Source of the DNA: JANOZM01 sp031429355
GTDB lineage: Bacteria; Pseudomonadota; Gammaproteobacteria; Burkholderiales; Burkholderiaceae_E
Length of the DNA: 64,000 nt
Direction of reading: 5' to 3'
Assembly (NCBI GenBank): GCA_031429355.1
Contig: JANOZM010000016.1
Span: 186,001-250,000 of the forward strand
In this document: positions 9,296 through 17,636 of the stretch, one piece after another
How positions within the stretch are numbered: the first letter of the stretch is position 1
How the letters are laid out: each line of letters starts with the position of its first letter
The notes under the pieces: generated by a model
Told to the model about the DNA's origin: nothing
What the model saw: only the letters and a program-made list of their open reading frames with translations
Database searches by the model: none
Translations under genes and position numbers: made by a program

Positions 9296-10444
9296 TTAAA
9301 GTGGAATGACCTTTGGTACAGGGGTGTGGTAACTAACTAGCGTCGTATCTATAACGTCTAGTTCGGCGTCAATAGCATTGTTATAAATCGATAGATCTGT
9401 TTGGCCCAAAGCGCGACTAGTTACAGTCCCAGCTACGATTGAACCGCTAACATTAAGTGCCGTTCGACCCATATCAATGATTGGTTCGATGGATATTAGC
9501 AAGCCAGCAAGTGCTACTGGCAAGTTCATTGCAGACAATACAATGAGTGCCGCAAAAGTAGCACCACCGCCTACGCCAGCAACGCCGATCGAGCCAATGG
9601 TAACAATAGCAATAAGCTGCGCAATAAAACTGAAATTGAACGGATCAATACCTACCGTGGGTGCAATCATTACTGCTAGCATTGCCGGGTAGAGCCCAGC
9701 ACAGCCATTTTGCCCCATCGTTGAACCAAACGACGCCGAGAAGTTTGCAATATTGCTGACAATTCGCATTACTAATGCCTGAGCGACGGTTACAAAATTT
9801 TCGAAAGAATTAAAGAGTTGTGGTTTTTTTTCGACCAAGCTAATGCCTGCGAGACCGACAAAAATCGCGAAAATGACAACCGCGATTGTCGAAGTTTTTC
9901 GCACACCGGTCATATCTAAAAATGGATTTGAAGGGATGAAGCTTAAAACCATGCTTGGAAAGGTTACGGCTTTTGCCGCGTCGAGCGAGCCTTGCAAGTA
10001 CTGCCCCCTAGCGGCTTCCGCAGCTGTTGCGGTAAGCCCAACAGCAGACAATCCGAACAACTTTGCTATTAAAATGCCGACTGCGGCGGCCACCATGGTT
10101 GTCAGCATTAGGGTGCTTATCGTTATTGCACTTACTTTACCAACCGAATGTGCACCTTTTAATTTCAAAATTGCACCGATGATGGATACCAAAATTAAGG
10201 GCATCACGATCATTTGCAAAAGCTTTACATAACCTCCACCGATAATGTCAAGGTAGGCGTTTGTGCTGGTTATAACGGCTGAATCGACACCATAAAAAGC
10301 GTGAAAGGCGCCGCCAACGATAATGCCCAGTGCAAGTGCCGTGAAGACGCGCACACTGAAAGACGATTCCTGTTTTTGAAGGTAATAAAGGAAGGCGCAA
10401 ATGGTTATTGCTATTCCCAAATTTAAAAATATTTGGATGGTCAT
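9296..10444 (-). CDS. TcyP-like L-cystine/dicarboxylate:cation symporter with an internal in-frame deletion
   Basis: The protein matches TcyP-type members of the dicarboxylate/amino acid:cation symporter family at both ends. The N-terminal half has GGGYVKLLQMIVMPLILVSI and the SFIPSNPF motif. The C-terminal half has GQNGCAGLYPAML, hairpin-2 GVAGVGGGATFAA and IEPIIDMGRTALNVSGS. It is only 382 residues, against about 460 for the family. From my memory of TcyP, the region from the end of the fourth helix to the start of TM7 is missing, including TM5, TM6 and the serine-rich hairpin 1; the join is at about 9750-9760. Transport activity is therefore doubtful, although the frame is intact. Confidence 0.8.
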   Translation of the reverse strand: MTIQIFLNLGIAITICAFLYYLQKQESSFSVRVFTALALGIIVGGAFHAFYGVDSAVITSTNAYLDIIGGGYVKLLQMIVMPLILVSIIGAILKLKGAHSVGKVSAITISTLMLTTMVAAAVGILIAKLFGLSAVGLTATAAEAARGQYLQGSLDAAKAVTFPSMVLSFIPSNPFLDMTGVRKTSTIAVVIFAIFVGLAGISLVEKKPQLFNSFENFVTVAQALVMRIVSNIANFSASFGSTMGQNGCAGLYPAMLAVMIAPTVGIDPFNFSFIAQLIAIVTIGSIGVAGVGGGATFAALIVLSAMNLPVALAGLLISIEPIIDMGRTALNVSGSIVAGTVTSRALGQTDLSIYNNAIDAELDVIDTTLVSYHTPVPKVIPL

Positions 10445-10509
10445 CGCTTTTCAGGTGCGTTAGTGCAATAGTGTTAAAGCTGGGTTAAATATTTACATCT
10501 AAAGTCTAA

Positions 10510-11265
10510 TTAACTGGCGGGTAATTCTTTACTACCGGGTTCTTCATCGATCTTGACAATAGTTTTAATAGCGTTGGGCAGAATCGAATGAGGTAATGTG
10601 AGTAACAAAATATCTTTATTTTTTTCAACGCTGAGTACGCTTTTAAATAAAGCTGTTTTGCTACCGCTGGATGTAATTACTATTTGATAGTTGCCACTGT
10701 CGATATTGATAGAATCGTTTCCAGACGCGGGGTTAGCCGTTCTGTAAGCCGTACTGGCAATGAGCGGAACTACCCCAACAGCTGATATATCTGCGCCCAA
10801 CGTAGTTACGTACAAATCTATGTTGTTTGCATTGAACGAACCGTTAACAATACGTAACTTTGCACGATCGCTGGTAATTGATTTGTTGTACGGATCTCGA
10901 ATTTCATAAAGGCTATTCTCTGTTCCTGATGATGGAAAGGCCACGATGGTGTATCGGTTGCCGCGGTTTGCGTCAATCGAAAGTGTGCCCAGCACAGCGT
11001 TCGTTTGCGTGGTTTTGACCTGCCACTGTGCAGTGCCCGACTCAGTGTACGAATAGTTTGATACGGATTGGTAGCCCACATTATTGACGTCAGTGCGTGC
11101 AGTATCTGCGCGGTACAATGTAAGGTTCGGCGCCAAAGGCGACGCGTGAACAAAACGGACAACAGAGTCTGCGACGTCGAGGCGGTCCTCGGCATCATCG
11201 CCACCGCAAGCGGAAAGCGCAACAAGGGGAAGCCCGATGAGTAAAAGTTTTGAAAAACGGATCAT
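10510..11265 (-). CDS. DUF4397 domain lipoprotein
   Basis: Predicted exported lipoprotein of unknown function. An N-terminal signal peptide ends in a lipobox (LSAC, cysteine at about residue 20), followed by GGDDAED. The mature part carries the DUF4397 signature VRFVHASPLAPNLTLY (about 36-51) and a second related beta module containing LRIVNGSFNANNIDLYV (about 135-152). Two tandem beta-sandwich units are likely. It stands alone between the TcyP-like and P-type ATPase genes on the same strand, with gaps of 65 and 110 bp. The family name is secure; nothing here shows its ligand. Confidence 0.82.
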   Translation of the reverse strand: MIRFSKLLLIGLPLVALSACGGDDAEDRLDVADSVVRFVHASPLAPNLTLYRADTARTDVNNVGYQSVSNYSYTESGTAQWQVKTTQTNAVLGTLSIDANRGNRYTIVAFPSSGTENSLYEIRDPYNKSITSDRAKLRIVNGSFNANNIDLYVTTLGADISAVGVVPLIASTAYRTANPASGNDSINIDSGNYQIVITSSGSKTALFKSVLSVEKNKDILLLTLPHSILPNAIKTIVKIDEEPGSKELPAS

Positions 11266-11375
11266 GATTATTCCTTTTGGTTAGTCAATGATCATAGAAG
11301 CTTCTTAAAATTGACGGTGTCGTCTAATAGGCCCAACTTAAGGCTTTAATGTGTTGTTGCGCTGTAGGAAAAACC

Positions 11376-14171
11376 CTAGTCTTTACTCATTCGGGTAACA
11401 AGTTTTCGTAGTTCGCTAAACCACAAAACAGCACTCGCCATTACAAAACACATACCCCATTGATTGAGTGTTAAAGGAACGGTACCGAACGCAACATTTA
11501 GGAACGGGACGTGGACAACGGCGACTTGTAAAATGATTGATAGCAAAACTGCAAGTAACAGCCAATGGTTTGTGAAAGCCCCTTTAAACGCGCTAGCGTT
11601 TTCGGATCTTGATGTAAATGCTGTGAATACGCTTGTAAAGACTAGTACCGTAAAACACGCCGTGCGTGCCATTGTTAGATTTTCTTCACCTTCAATTAGT
11701 CCACCAGGCAAATACATATCGAGAGTCAGCAGCGAGGCTAATGCAATTACAACGCCAATTAAGATCACGTCAATCCACATACTTTTGTCAATCAATCGAT
11801 CATTAACATTGCGGGGTGGTTTATCCATTAGATTGGCGTCTGGCGGATCGATGCCCATCGCCAAAGCCGGCGTCGAGTCGGTAATCAAATTAATCCAAAG
11901 TAGTTGAGTGGCAAGTATTGGCAGTGCAACTGCTTGTCCCTCAGATTTCAATCCAATGATGCTTGCTCCGGCAACTCCCAAAAATACGGTTAAAACTTCC
12001 CCCATATTGGAGCTTAATAAGTAGCGTAGAAATTTACGAATATTGGCTAAAATCGCGCGTCCTTCTCGGACGGCTTCAATAATCGTCGCAAAGTTGTCGT
12101 CTGCAAGGATCATTTTTGAGGCCTCTTTGGTTACCTCTGTGCCAGTTATACCCATCGCAACACCGATATTGGCAAGCTTGAGTGCGGGAGCGTCGTTTAC
12201 CCCGTCGCCAGTCATTGCCACGATTTGTTTGTCGGCTTGAAGAGCGGAAACGATACGCAATTTGTGAGCTGGTGTTACCCTTGCAAAAACTGACCGTTGC
12301 CTTACGGCGTCGGCAAATTGCGCGTCATTGAGCGAGTCAATCTCAACGCCGGTCATTGCTTTGTCGGTTGGGTCTACATTGGCTTTTACTACGCCTATGT
12401 CTTCGGCGATTCGTTGTGCTGTGCGTGGGTGGTCACCGGTAATCATGATGATGCGGATGCCAGCTCGATGCGCTTGCGCAATAGCCGCCTTAGCCTCTTC
12501 TCGCGGTGGATCTATTATTCCAACGGTACCAACGAAAATAAGATCGTGTTCTAGGGCTTCTCCGTCTTCTTTTTTTTCATTCTTTGTAAGTTGCCGATAG
12601 GCTACTGCAAGCGTTCGCAATGCGGCATCCGCAAGCGAGTCGACTTCATTAAGCCGTTGGTTGCGGATTGCTGCGGTTAGTTCTACAATTTCCATCCCAA
12701 CGCGTATTTTCGTACAACGCTCAAGCAACACGCTCGGTGCACCTTTCGCGATTAACACAAGCTGCCCATTATGTTCATGGTCAAGTTCGATCGTGGACAT
12801 CATTTTGCGATCAGACGTAAATGGAAATTCAGCGATACGTTCAAAGCGTTCTTGGCGACGTTCAGTTGCGCCTTCGATAGCTAGTTTGCGTTCAGCCACT
12901 AAAAACGCGGCTTCTGTTGGGTCGCCATGAATTTCCCAAGCACCCGTATCGGTTTGTTGTAATTCTGCGTTGTTGGCAAGACTCCCTCCGCCTAACAATA
13001 CAATTTGCTCCTGTTGCAGGGGTCCGTCAATTAGGTCTGCACCATTGTGCTTAACATCGCCGTCAGGCGCATACCCAATACCGCTAACAACGGTTCCGCC
13101 CGACGCAGTTATGATCCGCTCGATGGTCATTTCGGCTCGCGTTAGGGTGCCAGTTTTGTCGGTGCAAATCACCGATGCCGAGCCTAAAGTTTCAACGGAT
13201 GATAAGTTTTTGACAATTGCATTGTGTTTAGCCATGCGTTGAACGCCTAAGGCAAGTACCACCGATAGCACAGCTGGAAGCCCTTCTGGGACGGCCGCTA
13301 CCGCAAGCGAAACACCAAGCAGTAATACGGTAACAAATTCTGCTGGTGTGCGAATATTTGAAGTGAGCAAAATAAACACTACAACAATTACTGCAATTGC
13401 TATAACCGCAATAGCGAGATGACGCCCCAATTTTGCAACTTCTTTTTGTAGTGGCGTCAGCATTTTTGGTGTTGCTTCAAGCAGGCCCGCGATCAACCCC
13501 ATTTGCGTTTGCATACCTGCTGCGGTAATGACGGCGCGACCAGTGCCTTGGGTTACAGCGGTACCTTTAAACACCATATTTAGTTGGTCGGCAATTGGTA
13601 AGGGTCCGGGGAGGGTGGCAACTGATTTAAGCACCGATTCACTTTCGCCCGTCAGCGAGGCTTCTTGTAAATATAAAGATGCAGATTCGATTAGGCGTGC
13701 GTCTGCTCCAACAGCGTCGCCTTCGCCCAGCACAATCGTGTCACCAATAACGAGTTCACTACTGGGTATTCGGTTAGTTTGCCCGTTGCGTAAAACGGCC
13801 GAGGTGACTTCAGTCATTTTTGCCAAGGCCGCTACTGCTGACGCTGCTTTTCCCTCTTGCAAGAAGCCGAATGCGCCGTTTAGTATAACCACTGCTGTAA
13901 TGACAATTGCATCAATTGGCCAGCCAACAAACCCTTCAATTGCCCATGCGATAAGCGCTACCAATATTGCAAATATTAATAGGTAAATAAGCGGATCGTG
14001 AAAGTGCGCCAGCAAACGACGCCAAGCTGGCGGAGTTGGCGCACTTTTTAGAGCATTCAGACCATTTTTAGTTAGTCTCAATGCAGCTTCGTCGGACGTA
14101 AGGCCAGAAGCAGCATCGGCAGCAACTAGCTTAACAACGTCAGCGATATTTGTAATGGAGGGATCTAGCAA
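11376..14171 (-). CDS. Cation-transporting P-type ATPase (P2 type, Ca2+/Na+ pump-like)
   Basis: Inner-membrane pump that exports a cation using ATP. The 931 residues show an N-terminal cation-ATPase domain (GLTSDEAALRL), the actuator motif LTGES (about 170) and the P2-type ion-site motif VPEGLP (about 292). The phosphorylation motif DKTGTLT and the hinge TGDGVNDAPALK follow, with about ten helices in total. PEGLP groups it with SERCA/PMR1 and mycobacterial CtpF-type pumps. No ATG is available: TTG at 14171 is the only reasonable start before an in-frame stop at 14199-14201. It sits 31 bp after the DUF1269-like gene, probably co-transcribed with it. Ion specificity is unproven. Confidence 0.9.
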   Translation of the reverse strand: MLDPSITNIADVVKLVAADAASGLTSDEAALRLTKNGLNALKSAPTPPAWRRLLAHFHDPLIYLLIFAILVALIAWAIEGFVGWPIDAIVITAVVILNGAFGFLQEGKAASAVAALAKMTEVTSAVLRNGQTNRIPSSELVIGDTIVLGEGDAVGADARLIESASLYLQEASLTGESESVLKSVATLPGPLPIADQLNMVFKGTAVTQGTGRAVITAAGMQTQMGLIAGLLEATPKMLTPLQKEVAKLGRHLAIAVIAIAVIVVVFILLTSNIRTPAEFVTVLLLGVSLAVAAVPEGLPAVLSVVLALGVQRMAKHNAIVKNLSSVETLGSASVICTDKTGTLTRAEMTIERIITASGGTVVSGIGYAPDGDVKHNGADLIDGPLQQEQIVLLGGGSLANNAELQQTDTGAWEIHGDPTEAAFLVAERKLAIEGATERRQERFERIAEFPFTSDRKMMSTIELDHEHNGQLVLIAKGAPSVLLERCTKIRVGMEIVELTAAIRNQRLNEVDSLADAALRTLAVAYRQLTKNEKKEDGEALEHDLIFVGTVGIIDPPREEAKAAIAQAHRAGIRIIMITGDHPRTAQRIAEDIGVVKANVDPTDKAMTGVEIDSLNDAQFADAVRQRSVFARVTPAHKLRIVSALQADKQIVAMTGDGVNDAPALKLANIGVAMGITGTEVTKEASKMILADDNFATIIEAVREGRAILANIRKFLRYLLSSNMGEVLTVFLGVAGASIIGLKSEGQAVALPILATQLLWINLITDSTPALAMGIDPPDANLMDKPPRNVNDRLIDKSMWIDVILIGVVIALASLLTLDMYLPGGLIEGEENLTMARTACFTVLVFTSVFTAFTSRSENASAFKGAFTNHWLLLAVLLSIILQVAVVHVPFLNVAFGTVPLTLNQWGMCFVMASAVLWFSELRKLVTRMSKD

Positions 14172-14202
14172 AATGTAGCCAGTGCTGCGAATGATGTCTT
14201 AG

Positions 14203-15009
14203 TCAAAGTGCAATGGCTTCTTTCGCTAAATGCCACGCTTGAGACAATTTTTCACCTCGCGCGTGATAAGAACCTTTAACTCGCTTAACCCGATCTTCGA
14301 TCTTTTGCTTTACCCCGTCTTTTGCTTGATTCAATTGATTCTTTAACAGCTCAGTTTTAGCGTCGGCCTCGTCTTTCAGCGAATCTAGCCGCGCTTGCCC
14401 TCGTTTAACGGCTGCATCAAGTTTGCTTTTTGCCGCGACCCCCTTACTGTGCAACTTAGCCTTTGCTTCGCTAGTGGCATGGGCGGCCTCATCTTCGAGC
14501 GATTTAACTTCGGTTTTTAATGCGCTAATCTCTTGGTCTAAATGAGCCTCTAATACTTCGGACCGAGTACGACGAAAGATCTGCCCTCCAAGTGACTCAA
14601 GAGCAGAGTCCACGGGCGTAACCCATTCTTCATCGATTTCCGCAACCAAGCCCACTTTGTCTGCGTGTAAAAAGCTTTCGGCCTCTTCTAGAAAGTCCAA
14701 GCCGACGCCTGCTGCCCAGAAGTCACGTCTTGCACCGACCAAAGTTCCAGACGCAGCGCCTAACGCGACTCCAGGGGGGCCACCTAAAAGACCAATCAAG
14801 CTGCCAACCGCGAGACCAGTTATAGTTCCAGTTGGTCCAGCACCATCATCGACCGTTCTTTTTACGCTGATAGTGCCTTTGGCATCTTTGACTACAACAC
14901 AGCCCGCGTATAAAGTAATGTCGCCGTGAGAGTGCAAGCGGTGGAGGGCTTGTAAGCCAGAGTTGGCGGTAGTTTCATCTTTAAAAACCGCGACTAACAT
15001 TTTGTTCAT
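14203..15009 (-). CDS. DUF1269-like membrane-associated stress protein with long C-terminal coiled coil
   Basis: The N-terminal 150 residues look like the DUF1269 family: an alpha/beta start (MLVAVFKDETTANSGLQAL), a central glycine-rich membrane hairpin (GTITGLAVGSLIGLLGGPPGVALGA, broken by GPP) and a second alpha/beta half with VGLVAEIDEEW. Residues about 165-268 form a lysine-, glutamate- and alanine-rich helical tail with heptad character, as in late-embryogenesis-like or apolipoprotein-like segments. Function is unknown; relatives accompany stress and cation-pump genes. It is the likely first gene of a pair with the P-type ATPase. Confidence 0.72.
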   Translation of the reverse strand: MNKMLVAVFKDETTANSGLQALHRLHSHGDITLYAGCVVVKDAKGTISVKRTVDDGAGPTGTITGLAVGSLIGLLGGPPGVALGAASGTLVGARRDFWAAGVGLDFLEEAESFLHADKVGLVAEIDEEWVTPVDSALESLGGQIFRRTRSEVLEAHLDQEISALKTEVKSLEDEAAHATSEAKAKLHSKGVAAKSKLDAAVKRGQARLDSLKDEADAKTELLKNQLNQAKDGVKQKIEDRVKRVKGSYHARGEKLSQAWHLAKEAIAL

Positions 15010-15045
15010 TTTAGTTACCTTTGGTGTTTTTGCACGTTACCGTTT

Positions 15046-15720
15046 TTAACCAGCTGCAGTTTCAAGCGATCTGCGAATACGCGCCGTCGTAGCATTAATA
15101 TCAAGTTCGAATTCCCTCCAACGCGAAACCGCAGTGCGTCGCATCTCGGCTACTTTAGTTTCAGCCAAAAGCACATCCGACTTAAGTGTGGCAATCTCTA
15201 AATTAATTTTATCTTTAGCTTCGTTGGCAGAAAGGCTTGCTCTTTTTTCTAGCTGCGTAATTTTGGTTTTTCCTTTTTCGATGTCTTTCTCTGCAGCCGC
15301 AACAAAAGCGTCGCGGCGAGTTGTGTCCGTGGCGTAGGAAAATCCAGGCATAGCCCTGATCAATTCTTTGGTAGCACCAGCCATTATCAGCTTGCCGGCC
15401 ACGTCTTTTATTTGGTTAACAGGCACAGCAACATCATGACGACCGATACCAATGAAACCGCCAGCTCCGATGATCACGTACGAAACATTCTTTTCCGGTG
15501 AAATGATGAGGTCATCGACTTTGCCGACTTTGTCGCCAGTTGTGTTGTAGACCGTTTTGCCCATCAGGGTGTTTTTTACACTCCAACCAAAAGCAATTTC
15601 TGTTGATTCGGTGACTTTAACGCCAACGGTTGTTGTGCCTCCCGCGACTTGTGCCATTGCGCCTGCACAGAGATTGCTTGCTAGGGCGACTGTGGCTAAT
15701 GTTGAAATTGAAAATTTCAT
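15046..15720 (-). CDS. Exported PRC-barrel domain protein
   Basis: Predicted periplasmic protein of 224 residues with a signal peptide ending near AGAMAQ (about residue 24). A PRC-barrel domain covers about 50-125 (KTVYNTTGDKVGKVDDLIIS, then VPVNQIKDVAGKLIMAGATKE). The last 90 residues form a charged helix with heptad character. PRC-barrels are small beta barrels often found in envelope-stress proteins; the partner here is unknown. One copy of the TCTGT...ACAGA motif lies about 59 bp upstream of its start. A charge-rich C-terminus of similar style occurs in the next gene downstream (14203-15009). Confidence 0.83.
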   Translation of the reverse strand: MKFSISTLATVALASNLCAGAMAQVAGGTTTVGVKVTESTEIAFGWSVKNTLMGKTVYNTTGDKVGKVDDLIISPEKNVSYVIIGAGGFIGIGRHDVAVPVNQIKDVAGKLIMAGATKELIRAMPGFSYATDTTRRDAFVAAAEKDIEKGKTKITQLEKRASLSANEAKDKINLEIATLKSDVLLAETKVAEMRRTAVSRWREFELDINATTARIRRSLETAAG

Positions 15721-15778
15721 GATTTACTCCGTAAGTAAAATTGCATAACTTGAAGCTTATTGAGTGTTAAACGCGATG

Positions 15779-15798
15779 TCTGTCTGGCAGCGAACAGA
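15779..15798 (+). repeat. Copy E of the dispersed TCTGT...ACAGA motif
   Basis: The 20 bases read TCTGTCTGGCAGCGAACAGA, with perfect 5-bp inverted ends. The copy lies between the DUF4136 lipoprotein stop (15813) and the PRC-barrel start (15720), in the promoter position of the PRC-barrel gene. It is the most diverged of the five copies (13 of 17 core positions shared with the copy at 16575). Confidence 0.45.
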
Positions 15799-15812
15799 TA
15801 AAAGCCTGCCGT

Positions 15813-16421
15813 CTATTTTGCTTTGATTGCAATCGGAAAATCTAAAAATGCTGCCTTAACAGCGTTGTTAATTGAAGTAGCTAAATTGGCCAACTCGTTT
15901 TGCGAGACATTGCTATCCGTAACAATTCCCTCCCAAACGAGCTGCTTGCGCGATGCATCTATTACGTCGACGTTTAGCGTGCCTTCTTTGTAGTTTGAAA
16001 CGATTGTTTGATTTACATATTGAGGCCAAGGTGAATATGCGCCGATCCTATAACCAAAGTAGCTGCCACCATAAAACCCAAGACCACTGTTTATGATTAC
16101 GGGTGATGAACTTACGCGAGTTTTATCCACAAGTGCCGCGTTAAAATTAACTAGTAGTTGCGGCGAGTTGCTATCCATGCGCAAGCCTCGCAGCTCCATC
16201 TCGCGCTGCGTCGCGCTCTTTAATTCCTGCGAAACCAAACTTTGGTAGCCGCTGCGATCAGTGGCTAATGGGCTCATGAAGGCAAAGGTTTTGTACTGAG
16301 AAAAATCGATGCTGCGGTCGTAATTTGCGCGCACTTCAGGCATGTTCGCACAGGCGCTTACAGAAAGGAAAAGACCGAGCATTGCTAGTCTAGCGTACAG
16401 ATAGATTAAGTTATTTCGCAT
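15813..16421 (-). CDS. DUF4136 domain lipoprotein
   Basis: Exported lipoprotein of unknown function. The signal sequence ends in a lipobox (VSAC, cysteine near residue 24) followed by ANMPEVRANYD. The DUF4136 pattern then appears: DFSQYKTFAFM (about 39-49), a short helix with QREMELRGLRM, LLVNFNAALVDK, and a C-terminal GTLNVDVIDASRKQLVWEG (about 150-168) with a final helix. DUF4136 proteins are common envelope lipoproteins with a small alpha/beta fold. It faces the ABC operon at 16627 across a 205-bp divergent region holding two inverted copies of the TCTGT motif. Confidence 0.85.
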   Translation of the reverse strand: MRNNLIYLYARLAMLGLFLSVSACANMPEVRANYDRSIDFSQYKTFAFMSPLATDRSGYQSLVSQELKSATQREMELRGLRMDSNSPQLLVNFNAALVDKTRVSSSPVIINSGLGFYGGSYFGYRIGAYSPWPQYVNQTIVSNYKEGTLNVDVIDASRKQLVWEGIVTDSNVSQNELANLATSINNAVKAAFLDFPIAIKAK

Positions 16422-16507
16422 GATTTTTAATCTCCAGATAGCTTAAGGACAAGTTTCGATTTGTTCGGTATTTCCAACCTTTAATGTCTGATCAAAAGCA
16501 AGGCTGG

Positions 16508-16575
16508 TCTGTGCGGTAACGCGCTTTACAGTTATCCCAATTACTGAATCATTGATTGGTGCGTTGCCGTACAGA
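16508..16575. repeat. Inverted pair of TCTGT motif copies (C and D) in a divergent promoter region
   Basis: Copy C on the plus strand (16508-16524) reads TCTGTGCGGTAACGCGC. Copy D on the minus strand (16575-16559) reads TCTGTACGGCAACGCAC. They share 14 of 17 bases and face each other across 34 bp. The pair lies between the divergent DUF4136 (start 16421) and small-membrane-protein (start 16627) genes. The symmetric arrangement suggests a shared regulatory site, but no known regulator can be named. Confidence 0.5.
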
Positions 16576-16626
16576 CGGCCTTTAGATTAAAAATGATAGT
16601 TGGTAAATTTTCTACGGCAAAGTTAA

Positions 16627-16842
16627 ATGAAAAAAACCATTTTTTTCCCAGGCATTTTCATCGCGTTGCTGGGAACCCTTTGGCTGCTGCAAGGACTTGG
16701 CATTGTGGTCATGCAACCAGTTCTTTGTTTCGCCAATTGTGATTACGTTCAAGGTCCTTCGGCGCTATGGGCCGCAATCGGCGCTAGCTCTATCGTGGCC
16801 GGACTGGTCGCGATATTTTTTTCTTTTACGCGTCGACCGTGA
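16627..16842 (+). CDS. Small membrane protein, first gene of an ABC export operon
   Basis: A 71-residue protein with two predicted transmembrane helices, about residues 5-27 and 48-67. They are separated by a short loop with two cysteines (CFANCDYVQGP) that could form a disulphide on the periplasmic side. It ends in a basic TRRP tail. I recognise no family. Its stop overlaps the ATPase gene start (TGATG), so it belongs to the operon 16627-22410 and may be a small accessory subunit. Confidence 0.6.
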   Translation: MKKTIFFPGIFIALLGTLWLLQGLGIVVMQPVLCFANCDYVQGPSALWAAIGASSIVAGLVAIFFSFTRRP

Positions 16843-17636
16843 TGAGCGGTGATGATCGTGTTTTAGAGGCCTCGAGCACGAGCGAGCAATCTGTAGCAAA
16901 TGCAAAACCACCTCAGACAATTGGCGCTTTTAAGGAAGTTGTTTTCTTTGGTCGAGGTCTGTCTAAAGTGTACCGCAGCGGTGAGGTCGAGGTTCACGCG
17001 CTGCGTGAGGTAAATCTTGATATTTACCGCGGCGAGTTCGTTGTTTTGCTTGGGGCTTCGGGTAGTGGCAAGTCCACCTTATTGAACATCTTGGGTGGGC
17101 TTGATATACCCAGCAGTGGTGAAGTTAAATTTGTTAATCAGCCGCTAACCGGTGTCAGTGACGCCGAGCTTACAACCTATCGGCGCGAACACGTTGGTTT
17201 CGTGTTCCAGTTTTATAACTTGATTCCCAGCTTAACAGTTCGAGAAAACTTAGCATTAGTTACTGATATTGCGACCAATCCGATGCCAGTAGACGAGGCC
17301 ATTGAATTAGTTGGGCTCACCCCGAGGCGAGATCATTTCCCAGCGCAGCTTTCGGGCGGTGAACAGCAACGGGTAGCGATTGCGCGCGCAATTGTTAAGC
17401 GACCCGATGTATTGCTGTGCGACGAGCCAACTGGCGCGCTGGATTACGTCACCGGAAAATTGGTACTTGAGGTCATTGCAAAAATTAATGTTGACCTTGG
17501 AACCACGGCTATTGTAATTACGCACAACGCTGCCATTGCACGCATGGCAGACCGGGTCGTTTATTTGGCGGACGGAAAAATTCAAAAGGTCGAAATAAAC
17601 GCTAAAAAGCTTACCCCTTCAGAGCTAAACTGGTGA
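16842..17636 (+). CDS. ABC transporter ATP-binding protein (LolD/MacB-type)
   Basis: ATPase subunit of the second ABC export system in the window. An N-terminal extension of about 30 serine- and alanine-rich residues precedes the nucleotide-binding domain. Visible motifs are Walker A GASGSGKST, Q-loop FVFQFYNLIP, signature LSGGEQQR, Walker B VLLCDEPTGALD and switch VITHN. ATG 16842 overlaps the previous stop by one base; GTG 16839 is an alternative. The stop overlaps the permease GTG start by 4 bp, indicating coupling. The transported substrate is unknown. Confidence 0.9.
   Translation: MSGDDRVLEASSTSEQSVANAKPPQTIGAFKEVVFFGRGLSKVYRSGEVEVHALREVNLDIYRGEFVVLLGASGSGKSTLLNILGGLDIPSSGEVKFVNQPLTGVSDAELTTYRREHVGFVFQFYNLIPSLTVRENLALVTDIATNPMPVDEAIELVGLTPRRDHFPAQLSGGEQQRVAIARAIVKRPDVLLCDEPTGALDYVTGKLVLEVIAKINVDLGTTAIVITHNAAIARMADRVVYLADGKIQKVEINAKKLTPSELNW

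Noticed and set aside
12297..14000. Several long plus-strand frames opposite the P-type ATPase gene
   Set aside because: They are antisense shadows of a well-supported gene and contain no recognisable domains.
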